Assembly: GCA_001275005.1 (NCBI GenBank)
Contig: JWZX01003311.1
Location: 1-43,904, forward strand
DNA from: Chrysochromulina tobinii
Lineage: Eukaryota > Haptophyta > Prymnesiales > Chrysochromulinaceae
Direction of reading: 5' to 3'
Length of the DNA: 43,904 nucleotides
Below the pieces are notes generated by a model that had not been told where the DNA came from, did not search any database, and saw only the letters and a program-made list of their open reading frames with translations. Positions within the stretch are counted from its first letter, which is position 1; each line of letters opens with the position of its first letter. Made by a program: the position numbers and the translations under genes. Shown here in pieces: positions 22,301 through 31,403 of the stretch.

Positions 22301-24692
22301 GCAGACTGCCAGCCTCGCTTCTGGCCGTGCCGCCATGCGTGGCGCCGACATCTGCGCCCAAGTCTCACAATCCAGGCAGTACGGCCTCTTGCGGCACTCG
22401 CCGTGTGGGATTAGCTCGCTGCCCGAGTACACGAAGTCGGTGTCGAAGTGGACGCCATCGCGCGAGGTCGCGAGGTAGGTACGCATCACATCGTACGCGT
22501 AGGGTGGTCTCTCCTCCCTCGGGTTCATCAGCTTGGGCCACTCGAGTACGTTCAGCACGCCCACGTACAGCTTCTCCGTGGCCATCGGGGTCACCTGATG
22601 AAGGATGCAATCGGGGCGTCATCAGGGCGTCATGAGGGCGTCATGAGGGCATCATCAGGGCGTGGCCATCGGGGTCACCTGCAGAGAGTAAACTTGCCGT
22701 CGCAGGTGCTCGGCTTTGCCTTCCTTGTCAAAGATCCACCGAACGTCCTCCCGCAGACCGTTGACGAAATCCGCCGCCCGATGGAGCGACGCAATTGACG
22801 AGACCCGCACCCCACGCACCTCGCGCCACCAGTTCGGGTTTGGGTTTGGCGTGCCCGCCACGCCCGGCGGTACGGCCGCTGCCCACCGGTTGACGATGCG
22901 GTGAGCTCCCGTGACGAGATCGCGGTAGATGGCGTTGGCCGTGTCGCTGCCTGATGAGTGAGGCAATCAGGCGCTCTCAGGCGCGCTCAGGCGCACTCAG
23001 ACGCACTCAGTGGCACACGCACCTAATCGGAGGGGCTCCGGCCCACTTGCATGCTGATGACAGGCGCACTCAGTCGCAATCAGTGGCACACGCACCTAAT
23101 CGGAGGGGCTCCGGCCCACTTGCATGCTGATGACCCAGGTCGTACTGGATGCGCCATCTCGAGCAGAATGAGCACTCGGTCAGAGGGCATCGATGCCAAT
23201 CAGACCCAATCAGAGCCATTCAGAGCCATTCAGAGCCATCAGACCCAATCAGCCATCGGACCTGGCGCCAGGTAAGTCCATCGGCCGAGTAGCCCAAGCA
23301 CGTGCTCTCCCAAGTATAGGTGCGCTCGCCGTTGAAGAGTGGAGCGGCGACCCAAAGCTGACGTGGCGGCGGCGCACCACGCTTGTACCTGTGGGGAGAG
23401 GGCACGCGGTGGTGAGCACTTGCATGCGACCCAAAGCTGACGTGGCGGCGGCGCACCACGCTTGTACCTGGTGAGAGTTTCAATCCGCATTCAATCAGAC
23501 CTCTCAGAGAGGCCATCAGCGGCCATCAGAGAGGTCATCAGAGAGAGGCCATCAGGGAGGTCATTGGAGGTCATCAGCGGACCATCAGAGGCCATCAGAG
23601 GCCATCAGAGGCCATCAGAGGCCATCAGAGGCCATCAGAGGGTCGTCAGCGGTCATCCACGTACAGCCAAAAGGGCGGCCACGGGGTGTGCCCGAGCCTA
23701 TCGCAAGTGAACGCGGCCTTGTAACGCTCGTCAGGAGGCGCCTGCTCATCCCGCATGACGGTGAGCGTATCCTGAGCGAGCTCGCGCAGCTGCGTCATCA
23801 GCCCTGTCATCTCACCCCAGGGGTACTGGGACGCGTACGGCGGAGACGGAGGCGCTGGTGGCTGACGCCACGTCCTGGATGCTGCCGCGGCTGCGGCGGC
23901 GGCGGCGGCAGCGGCGGCAGCAGCCCTTTCAGTACGCACCCAAGCCGCGCGAATGAGAGAAGCGTTGGCTTCCGGCGCCCACAGGAGAGGGCGCGGCGGC
24001 GAAAAGTCGAGTCCGTCGGACGACTCCGAGTACAGCGTGCGCGACTGCCCAAGCCACGCTCGGAACTTGCCATTCTCCTTGAGCACGGTCCCAGGCATGC
24101 CGAAGCCTTCGCGTGGCACCGGATGAGCCATGCGTCCAACCTCGGGCTGTGAACGATGAGCCATGCGTCCGACCTCGGGCTGTGAACGGCGATCGCTCGA
24201 GCTGGGCGCGCTGGTGTTGGTGGTGGTGTTGGTGGTGCGCTGGCGCGCTCCGCGCTGCTTGAGCTCCATGCGAAAGCTCGCTCGCGCCTTGCGCGGGCGC
24301 TCGAGCTCGAGCACCACTCCCGGTGCCCACCAGTCGAGAACCGCCTCATCCATGAGCACGTGCGGCGCGCCCGATCGCAGCTCGAGCTCGTGCGAGCGCG
24401 CCGCAGAGCGCGCTGCCTCTTGGTTGATGCACAGGGTGCAATTGGCCATGTGCGACACATCCGGCTCGTACAACATCGGCTGGGGCTTGAGCGCGGCCAT
24501 CTTGCGTGGATCTCGTAGAGGTACCGCGCCGGCCAGCAGCGCCTCGCGAAAGGTCGAGTCGCGCAGCCGTTGCGCGGCGGTTGGCTGCGGATGGCGGATC
24601 AGCGCTACAGGCGTGCGATGGCAGGGTGGGAGCGCGCTCGAGATCGTACGCAGCTCGTCCTGGAAGGTCTTGCTGGCGAGGAGTGCCGACAT
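16346..24692 (-). CDS. Glycosidase-like beta-propeller / apple-like / unknown-domain protein, 15 exons
   Basis: Exons: 24692-23665, 23388-23262, 23144-23096, 22950-22679, 22594-22195, 22126-22078, 22003-21706, 21493-20504, 20273-20045, 19932-19116, 18905-18866, 18745-18003, 17718-17468, 17365-17123, 16885-16346. All phases agree except for one extra base near 18884-18886, giving about 2,024 residues. Residues from about 125 to 850 match five-bladed propeller proteins related to GH32/GH43, common in planctomycete-type bacteria: HVLMDEAVL, YSESSDGLDF, GYSADGLTW, GSDTANAIYRD, LYVGVLNVLEWP, TYLATSRDGVHFD, FDHGIVIPAS, LLYYEGRATYHERR, then LTKPLEL and KLFAFTA at the domain end. A Ser/Ala/Thr-rich linker leads to a Cys-rich apple-like stretch (KFASFSWAKFACICYERCDV, about 1115). 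The C-terminal half is unrecognised but clearly coding (RYPQPVAVFLQR, GTAIVEMLTVLGE, ALFWIWGVCGIG). An upstream exon with a signal peptide may be missing. Confidence 0.78.
16886..17122 (-). mobile_element. Intron 14: repeat-built intron
   Basis: Donor GGGCCATCAG|GTGGG, acceptor CGGCCCATCAG|ACCGTC. The interior has repeated CCTCGCATGCATC and TTGCCTCAGA units, and a second full GGGCCATCAGGTGGGAATGCC copy. The repeated GGCCATCAG marks the flanking duplication. Confidence 0.7.
17366..17467 (-). mobile_element. Intron 13: GCATGC-rich repeat intron
   Basis: Donor GATGAG|GTGCGCGTGG, acceptor AATCCCTCATCAG|GTGCTCGC. The interior holds four tandem copies of a 14-15 nt GCATGCGCGTGGTT unit and then CTGATGATT units. 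Exon phase is kept. Confidence 0.7.
17719..18002 (-). mobile_element. Intron 12: nested introner-like array with GC donor
   Basis: The best in-frame model uses a GC donor, CTCG|GCGAGCGCC, and acceptor CTCCCTCATCAG|GCGAGCGC. The exon string GGCGCTCGCCGAGGACAGTG (plus strand) appears three times, near 17868, 17930 and 17994. Each copy is separated by CATCAGAGGYCATCAGAGG units, so insertions are nested. Protein across the junction reads MLTVLGERNASAITILSRHP. Confidence 0.65.
18746..18865 (-). mobile_element. Intron 11: second-family core inserted at an older acceptor
   Basis: Donor CG|GTGCAGCCCC, acceptor TTCCCCACAG|GCCCGCC. A 30-nt direct repeat (18742-18771 and 18832-18861) duplicates the intron's own 3' end. 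Between the copies is the GCATGCAAGTGCTCACCAC core and a further CCCCACAG. Confidence 0.7.
18906..19115 (-). mobile_element. Intron 10: two tandem introner-like inserts
   Basis: Donor TATTG|GTATGCATG. Two CCTCCCTCATCAG ends are present, each followed by GTAYGCCTGCGACACGGCC (starting at 18985 and 18905 on the minus strand), which is a duplicated exon start. The interior is GGCCTCTGATG and related units. The second insertion sits in the duplicated copy. Confidence 0.7.
19740..19858 (-). repeat. In-frame duplications in exon 10 (RRFVNG repeats)
   Basis: A 21-nt unit containing TTGACGAAACGGCGCGGG occurs four times, arranged as two larger copies of about 55 nt. It encodes repeated GPRRFVNG peptides. 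Related short in-frame duplications occur nearby at 19316-19350 and 19225-19270. Confidence 0.8.
19933..20044 (-). mobile_element. Intron 9: introner-like
   Basis: Donor CCCCCAG|GTTCGATCTGG, acceptor CTCTCATTACAG|GTCCGATCTGC. An imperfect direct repeat of about 14 nt spans both junctions. The interior is GGCCTCTCTGAG/TGATGGCCTC units. Confidence 0.75.
20274..20503 (-). mobile_element. Intron 8: array of 11-bp repeats, donor supplied by the insert
   Basis: Donor GCCAAGCAG|GTGATGAGC, acceptor TTGCCAAGCAG|CCTGCC. The near-identical TGCCAAGCAG lies at both junctions. Here the repeat carries the AG acceptor and the insert supplies the GT. The plus strand shows about a dozen tandem copies of GCAGGTCATCA across 20345-20500. 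Confidence 0.75.
21494..21705 (-). mobile_element. Intron 7: hybrid of both repeat styles
   Basis: Donor GCGGAG|GTGCTGATGG, acceptor TCACCCCACAG|GTGCTCAAGG. The 5' part is GACTCTGCTTGCCTCTGC units (nt 21560-21700). The 3' end is GCATGCATGTGCTCACCAC, the core of the second family. GTGCT is duplicated at both ends. Confidence 0.75.
22004..22077 (-). mobile_element. Intron 6: second introner-like family, 29-nt repeats
   Basis: Donor CG|GTACACG, acceptor TTCCCCACAG|GTACACG. A 29-nt direct repeat (21976-22004 and 22050-22078) flanks a core of GCATGCAAGTGCTCACCAC plus a pyrimidine tract. Removal leaves HERRYTRKAPMAIGLAVW in frame. Confidence 0.85.
22127..22194 (-). mobile_element. Intron 5: introner-like, 68 nt
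   Basis: Donor GGGCG|GTGAGCTC, acceptor CTCTCATCAG|GTGAGCATC. The interior is TGATGACCTC repeats. GTGAGC is duplicated at both ends. Splicing restores LTEGGEHLLYYEGRATYH, which fits the propeller family exactly. Confidence 0.85.
22595..22678 (-). mobile_element. Intron 4: introner-like, 21-nt direct repeats
   Basis: Donor CTGCAG|GTGACCCC, acceptor ATCCTTCATCAG|GTGACCCC. The 21-nt sequence at 22577-22597 is repeated at 22661-22681 and includes the G|GT junction. The interior is GACGCCCTGAT repeats. Removal gives YSLQVTPMATEKLYVGVL, which is continuous. Confidence 0.85.
22951..23095 (-). mobile_element. Intron 3: introner-like with 55-nt flanking duplication
   Basis: The 5' splice site is in GATTAG|GTGCGTG and the acceptor is GCCTCACTCATCAG. 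A 55-nt direct repeat at 23007-23061 and 23080-23134 duplicates the end of exon 3 and the donor. Unit sequence is GCGCCTGAG/TGCGTCTGAG. Splicing yields the family motif GSDTAN. Confidence 0.7.
23145..23261 (-). mobile_element. Intron 2: repeat-built intron
   Basis: Donor CAG|GTCCGATGG, acceptor GCATCCAG|TACGACC. The interior is tandem GGCTCTGAAT/GGGTCTGAT units, the same repeat style as the other introner-like inserts. Sequence around both junctions is similar (TGGCGC...CAG), consistent with a degenerate duplication. The acceptor was chosen because it alone keeps phase. Confidence 0.55.
23389..23664 (-). mobile_element. Intron 1: composite of two introner-like inserts
   Basis: The donor is CT|GTACGTGG and the used acceptor CCCCACAG|GTACAAG. 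The first part (23664-23468) is built of GCCTCTGATG units and ends CTCACCAG. The second (23467-23389) is a GCATGCAAGTGCTCACCAC core ending CCCCACAG. A 43-nt direct repeat (23348-23390 and 23427-23469) flanks the second insert. Splicing gives FWLYKRGAPPPRQLW, a continuous propeller blade. Confidence 0.8.
24122..24187 (-). repeat. 33-bp tandem duplication in exon 1 of the propeller gene
   Basis: Two adjacent 33-nt copies differ at about one position and encode a repeated peptide containing SQPEVGRMAH. The duplication is in frame. Confidence 0.85.
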
Positions 24693-25000
24693 GTTCGGGT
24701 TTTGAAGTTGCGAGAAAAGGCACGAAATAGAATTCGGACGGCAAGATTTCCTTGGCGACCAACATGCCGCTCCTCGTGCCCAGTGCACGCCACAATTGCC
24801 GAGCGCCTTACGTACCCTCCTTCGTTCGCGCCAATGACTGGAAAGTCGCGCCGCCGCGCTCCGTCACGACCGCGCGCCCTCGCCTCTGCACGCCGAGCGA
24901 CCCAGCATCCGACACGCGAGAGCCCACTGCTCTGGTCTCACTCCCACCGTTCTGATCCTTCTCCCAATGCATTGCAGATCAGCCCTTCAAGGTCCCACGG
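24693..25000. promoter_or_regulatory. Shared region between divergent propeller and dUTPase genes
   Basis: About 300 nt separate the two divergent start codons, so it should hold both promoters. No specific element is recognised. Open frames here on the minus strand (for example one starting MLVAKEILPSEFYFVPF) could be an upstream exon, but no splice link was found. Confidence 0.35.
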
Positions 25001-25605
25001 ATGGATGCCAGCACGCTGCTCAAAGTCAAGCTGTGCGTGCCCGTTGTCGCACTCTCCTTGCCACTGCGGGCGCCCACCGTCACCCACTCGCCTCCCCATC
25101 CCTTTTCGCTCGCGCACGCAGGCTGAGCGAGTTTGCCACCATCCCGGTGCGCGCCACCGCGCGCTCCGCCGGCTACGACCTCTCCGCGGCGCACGACTGC
25201 ATCATCCCCGCTTGCGGCAAGGCCATTGTGAAGACGGATCTGTCGATCGCGTGCCCCGAGGGCACGTACGGGCGCATCGCGCCCCGCTCGGGCCTCGCGG
25301 TCAAGAATTTCATCGATACGGGTGCAGGCGTCATCGACGCCGACTACCGCGGCCCAGTGGGCGTCGTCCTCTTCAATCACGCCAAGGAGGATTTTGCAGT
25401 GAAGCGCGGCGACCGGATCGCGCAGCTGGTGCTCGAGCGGATCGTGACACCCGACGTGGTGGTCTGTGACGACCTGGACGACTCCGAGCGCGGCGCTGGC
25501 GGCTTCGGATCGACGGGCGTCGCTGCGTTGCCCAAGCCGGAGACACCAATTCCCTTGGAGAATGAGCCGGCCAAGTTTGAGACGCCTGCGACGCAGATCC
25601 AGTGA
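25001..25605 (+). CDS. DUT: dUTP pyrophosphatase (dUTPase), 2 exons
   Basis: Hydrolyses dUTP to dUMP and pyrophosphate, keeping uracil out of DNA and feeding dTMP synthesis. Exon 1 is 25001-25032 and exon 2 is 25122-25605, giving 171 residues, normal for the trimeric family. The 89-nt intron (GTGCGTGC...ACGCAG) is ordinary. Splicing gives [22 protein letters not shown]. All five motifs are present in order: [57 protein letters not shown] and [11 protein letters not shown]. No transit peptide is apparent, suggesting a nuclear or cytosolic enzyme. Reading straight through the intron gives a longer ORF with an unrelated N-terminus, which is why the spliced start is preferred. Confidence 0.93.
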
Positions 25606-26635
25606 GGACTCTAGGAGCGGCGAGGAAGAGGCCGCGCCGCCGCGATGTGCATGTGCACGTGCATCCGAGCTGCTCTCGTCTTGCGTGTGCGTGCGGCCAG
25701 CGCGCGCGCGCTAGAGGGCGAGCGAGCGGAGCAAGACCAAAGTGGCCGCGGCGCGTGTCTGGAGCGGGGAGCACAACGTTGATTACTGCTGATGTAACAG
25801 CCAGTGACTGAAAAAGTGGCGGACAGCAGCGTTCTATACGACTCGTCCCCCCGCACACACAATCAGAGCGCTAGTCCAGTAGTCCTAGAGTGAGGCGGGC
25901 CACGCGCCTGTGGCGGGCATCATGCTGGCGGGTTACTGGCGGGACCGTAAGCGTCTAAGGCGGAAGCCGGAACGGCTCGGGGGGGGCGGCTGCGGGCCGG
26001 GGCCGCCCGCACCCCTGGAGCATGCACCTGGACAGCCGGCAGACCCGTGCACAGTCCGGAGCTCGGTCGTCGCACGTCGGTTCCGCGACCGCCGCGGCAG
26101 TGAACCAGTGTTAAGAACCGTGAAAGTCGTCTACGTACCGGCGCGGTCGAGGGACGGTCGTGCAAATAATTTTAATACACGTCGTCCTACGTATTTTTTT
26201 TGGCTCGAAACCCCCCGTCGATCTTCTTCACCTGTGGTCTCTGTCGCCGCGCGCTGTGGTCTGTCGGCAGTCTGTGACTGTATAATAACGAACTCTGTGT
26301 CTCTCCCGCGACCTTCAGTGACCGAGACAGTGCTCTGTTAGCTGTCTCGCTCGTGACAGATCTCGCCAGGATCTCCTGATCGCCCGCCTGAGACGCGAGT
26401 GCGATGTGCCGCCCTTGATCCGCCCCCACGCCCCTCGGCTGTGGACTCTGTACAGCGAGGAGACCAAGCGCCGTGCCGGGCGCGATCGGCGAGGAGACCA
26501 ACTTCGAGAAGACGCACTCGCCTCCGCGCCTCTGGCGGCTGCGTGGCGAATGCCGGCCACGGCGCCATTGACGAAGCCTCCACGCCCGCCACGGCGCCAT
26601 TGACGAAGCCTCCACGCCTCTGCGGCCGACTGGCC
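25606..26635. other. Intergenic between convergent dUTPase and PP1 genes
   Basis: About 1 kb with short, unsupported ORFs. It should contain both 3' UTRs. A 31-nt direct repeat sits at its right end. No RNA gene or transposon signal was seen. Confidence 0.4.
26556..26618. repeat. 31-bp direct repeat downstream of PP1
   Basis: The 31-nt sequence beginning GCCACGGCGCCATTGACGAA at 26556 recurs at 26588, one base apart. It lies in the 3' flank of the PP1 gene and has no evident function. Confidence 0.8.
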
Positions 26636-27956
<1,321 letters not shown>

Positions 27957-28562
27957 TGGCGTCCGGCTTCGCGGGCACGCACACTCGCTGCGCCGCGTCC
28001 TCTTTTCATGCCGACCTTTCTTGTGAGTTTCATGCGGCACGTTCGATCATGAGCGATGAAACGAAACACGCCACGTACGTGCGTGCTCGCGCTCATGGGG
28101 CCGCTAGTGCGGTCCCGTTTTCAAAACATTCCACAAACACATGTTGCAGACCGTTTACTACCTTCCAAAGTTTACTTGTATACGATGTCATGACCGTGCG
28201 CTTGGAATAGGAGCGGGTCCCTGAACTCGGAAAGAGCACATCGAGCCTTCGAGGTCCACCCTGCCCTACCGTTGTCGTCGAGTTGAGAAAATGAGAAAAG
28301 TGACGTGGCTGTCCGCCACGTCACTCTCCGACTGCCGTACACGTCATCGGTGCGAAGCGATGCAGGCAGCCCCATTTGCGTTGCCTCCGACCCCCCCGGG
28401 GTGGCACGAAGGGGCCTCGCCGGCCGCGCACGCACCCTCGAAAGGCCCTTCGTCGAGCCTGCTAACCGCGTGTCCGCCGCGCGCGTCTGCCGCGCGCCCC
28501 TTCCCGCACGCCGTCGCGCGCGCTCACCCGCATCTCTCCATCCACTCGCATCAGGCTTCAGG
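27957..28562. promoter_or_regulatory. Divergent promoter region of PP1 and calreticulin
   Basis: About 600 nt separate the two ATGs. It contains TGACGTGGCTGTCC near 28300; the ACGT core resembles bZIP/ER-stress-type sites, which would suit calreticulin, but this is only suggestive. A pyrimidine-rich run with ACTCGCATCAG just before the calreticulin ATG could be leader or splice-like sequence. Confidence 0.3.
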
Positions 28563-30058
28563 ATGCAGATTCTCTCGGTGCTTGCGCTGCTGCTTGCGGC
28601 CGTCACGGCCGAGGTCTACTTCGAGGAGAACTTCAGCGGCGACTGGGAGTCGCGCTGGCAGGCGGGCACGCCTCCCGGCAAGGAGATGGGCAAGTTTGCG
28701 GTCACGAGCGGCAAGTGGTTCGTGGATGAGGAGGCGGAGAAGGGCCTCACGTGCACGGAGGACATGCGCTTCTACTCGATCACGAGCAAGATGCCCAAGA
28801 TGGCCTCGTCCAAGGGCAAGCCCCTCGTCGTCCAGTTCTCCGCCAAGGTGCAGAACCACCAGTACGCGTACTGCGGCGGCGGCTACATCAAGCTTCTGCC
28901 CGACAAGGCCGACTACTCCAAGTTCAGCGGCGACGACGAGTACAACGTCATGTTCGGCCCCGACCTGTGCGGGTACGTGGCCGCATGCGCTCGCGCACGC
29001 GCGCCTCGAAGACGTGCCCGGGGTGGAGGAGTGAGGAGGGCCCGACCGTGCTTGCAAGCACGCCGTGCCCCGTCTTGTCCCCTCGTCGCCGCCCTCTTCG
29101 GTCCTTCGGCGGCCCCCCCCTCCCGCTCGTCTTGCGCCGCTCGCTCACCCGCGCCTGTCGCCTGCGCCTCCGGTGCCTCTCGCGTGCGCAGCTACGATGT
29201 GTCGCACATCCACGCCATCTTCAACCACAAGGGGAAGAACCTGCTGAAGTCCGAGAAGGTAAGCCTCGAGTTCTCGAGATGACTGATTGCCACTTCTTGC
29301 CACTGATGACCTCTGATTTGCCACTGATGACCTCTGATTGCCTCCCTCATCAGGTGAGCCTCGAGTACTCGGACAAGAACGAGTACACCCACCTGTACAC
29401 GTTCAGCTTCAAGCCAGACGGCACGTACGAAATCTTCTTCGACCAGAAGTCGAAAGCCTCGGGCAAGATTGTGGAGGACTGGCCGCTGCCCAAGCCCACG
29501 ATTGACGATCCGGAGGACAAGAAGCCTTCCGACTGGGTGGATGAGCCCGAGATGAACGACCCCGAGGCGAAGAAGCCCGACGGGTACGACGACATCCCGG
29601 CGCAGATCCCCGACCCCGACGCGACCAAGCCTGCGGACTGGGACGACGAGGACGATGGAGAGTGGGAGCCCCCCTTGATCGACAACCCGGAGTTCAAGGG
29701 CGAGTGGATTGCCCCCAAGGTCGCGAACCCGGCGTACAAGGGCGAGTGGAAGCCCAAGCAGATCGCGAACAAGGACTACGAGGAGGGCGTGCAGCTGGCC
29801 GCGTATGACTCGACCCACGTTGGCTTCGAGCTCTGGATCGTCAACAACGGCACCATCTTCGACAACATCCTCGTTACAGACGACCTCGACTACGCGATCG
29901 CGCAGGGCACGAAGCTGTGGAAGCCAACGGCCGATGCCGAGAAGGAGAAGAAGGAGGCTTGGGACAAGGCAAACAAGCCGGCCGAGGACGCCCCTGCGGG
30001 CGACGATGATGAGCCGCCGCCCGAGGGCGAGGACGAGGAGGAGAAGGACGAGCTGTAA
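28563..30058 (+). CDS. CALR: Calreticulin (3 exons), ER lectin chaperone
   Basis: Calcium-binding chaperone of the ER lumen that recognises monoglucosylated glycoproteins. Exons 28563-28972, 29192-29258 and 29354-30058 give 393 residues. MQILSVLALLLAAVTA is the signal peptide and EVYFEENF the mature start. The globular domain includes YCGGGYIKLLP. The first junction rebuilds DLCGYDVSHIHAIFNHKGKN. The proline-rich P-domain has repeats such as IDDPEDKKPSDW, MNDPEAKKPDGY and PDPDATKPADWDDEDDGEW, and then the GEW-type repeats. The acidic tail ends in KDEL. Intron 1 (219 nt) is ordinary; intron 2 (95 nt) is introner-like. ER retention and the domain order make the assignment secure. Confidence 0.97.
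29259..29353 (+). mobile_element. Introner-like intron in calreticulin
   Basis: Donor GAGAAG|GTAAGCCTCGAG, acceptor GCCTCCCTCATCAG|GTGAGCCTCGAG. About 20 nt of exon (GTRAGCCTCGAGTWCTCG) is duplicated at both ends with two or three mismatches. The interior has CTTGCCACTGATGACCTCTGAT units, like those in the large minus-strand gene. Splicing gives SEKVSLEYSDKNEYTH. Confidence 0.9.
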
Positions 30059-30623
30059 GCGCGCATGCATTGACGAACCCGTGGGCGATTCACGAGCCCG
30101 TGCGAGCGAGGGCAGGGGCAGATACTCGAAAGGGGGAGGATCCTCTCTCAATCGCTCGGGTCGCTCGGGGCGCTCGGGCCGGGCTTTAGGTGAGGTGTGC
30201 GGCCCGTGGGCTGCCGCGCAGTCGGTGTAGATGGCGCCCGGCGAGCGGCGCGCGCGAGGCGCGAGATCACAGTGGGGGGGCGGGGGGCGTGCGTCCGACG
30301 TGGTACGTGCGGAGAGTCTCTGATGGAACTGATGCTGTCTCGTGGAGTGTGTGTGGTGCCGGTGAATCAGCTATGGCCCTATGGCGGTGTGGCTATGCTT
30401 TATGTGTGATCTTGTCATCAAACATCTCCGTCTTCGACATGGTCACTTCGACTCATGCTCATCGTTCGGCTAACATCGTTCATCCGACATTGTTCCGAAT
30501 TGCTTGTTCCCCAGACCTGACACGGCTCACGACGTTTTGGGGCGGAAACGCAGTAATCGTTCTTTATGCAAAGGCAGCGAATCGGCGTTCGGTCAGTTCG
30601 AGGAGCGTTCGTAGTTTTGATAC
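30059..30623. other. Intergenic between calreticulin and the light-harvesting gene
   Basis: Contains the calreticulin 3' UTR and the light-harvesting gene promoter. It has a G-run (near 30275-30290) and CTCGGGxCG repeats near 30155-30180. No further gene is supported. Confidence 0.4.
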
Positions 30624-31403
30624 ATGTACGCTACGGGAAAGCCGAGCGGCGCGATGGGGCTTGTTCTGAAAAATCTCCCGCAATTAATGTCGTGTATTAT
30701 GTTGGGCCAACAAGTCCGGTCCCGGTCCCTAGCGCCACCATGCCGCGCAACCATCATCGCGTGCGATGCTAACTCTCCCGTGATAGAGCCTTCCGCTTCC
30801 GTCGAGGAGATGCAACGCTGGGCCAATTTTGAGGAGCAATTTGATGTGCGGTCGCTCGCCGGTGTCTCCGCACCTCTCGGATTCTGGGATCCTGCCGGAT
30901 TCAGTACGTCTGCGTCACAGGGACGGGTCCGATTCTATAGGGAGGTCGAAATCAAGCACGGCCGAGTCGCAATGCTCGCTGCCGTCGGCTTTCCTCTTGC
31001 GGAGCAATTTCATCCGCTCTTTGGCGGCAATATCGACTTGCCTTCTTACATCGCCTTCCAGCAGACGCCGCTGCAAACGTTCTGGCCCCTGGTGCTCGCG
31101 GCAGTGTCGGCCTTTGAGGTGCGAAGCATCTCATCTTTCGACTCACCCATCTCTGCGAAAGGCTTCTACGCGTTACTCGCGGATGACCAAGCGCCACCAC
31201 TCCAAGTCGAGCAGTCCCCGTTCACGATCAAGGCTGACCACATCCCAGGCGACCTGGGCTTCGATCCGCTCGGCCTTCAGCCCCAAAGTAAGACGGAGCT
31301 GTTGGCCATGCAGACCAAAGAGCTGAACAATGGCCGATTGGCGATGATCGCGATGACTGGAATGGTCGTGCAAGAGCTCGTGACGGGGGCCAAGCTTTTC
31401 TGA
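30624..31403 (+). CDS. Light-harvesting chlorophyll-binding (LHC/FCP-type) protein
   Basis: Plastid antenna protein of 259 residues that binds chlorophyll and carotenoids in thylakoids. Helix 1 carries the chlorophyll-binding motif EVEIKHGRVAMLAAVGFPLAE (about residues 108-128). Helix 2 is around TFWPLVLAAVSAFEV. Helix 3 is KELNNGRLAMIAMTGMVVQEL near the C-terminus. APLGFWDPAGF and PGDLGFDPLG are family hallmarks of chlorophyll a/c-type antennae. The first 50 residues, with few acidic residues and many hydroxylated ones, would be the plastid-targeting part. Met1 (30624) is used, but ATGs at codon 11 and slightly downstream are alternatives, and an upstream exon with an ER signal for complex plastids could be missing. 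No intron is required. Confidence 0.9.
   Translation: MYATGKPSGAMGLVLKNLPQLMSCIMLGQQVRSRSLAPPCRATIIACDANSPVIEPSASVEEMQRWANFEEQFDVRSLAGVSAPLGFWDPAGFSTSASQGRVRFYREVEIKHGRVAMLAAVGFPLAEQFHPLFGGNIDLPSYIAFQQTPLQTFWPLVLAAVSAFEVRSISSFDSPISAKGFYALLADDQAPPLQVEQSPFTIKADHIPGDLGFDPLGLQPQSKTELLAMQTKELNNGRLAMIAMTGMVVQELVTGAKLF

Noticed and set aside
25122-25605. dUTPase as part of a virus-derived segment
   Set aside because: It has an ordinary spliceosomal intron, host-like base composition and eukaryotic neighbours, with no other viral gene nearby.
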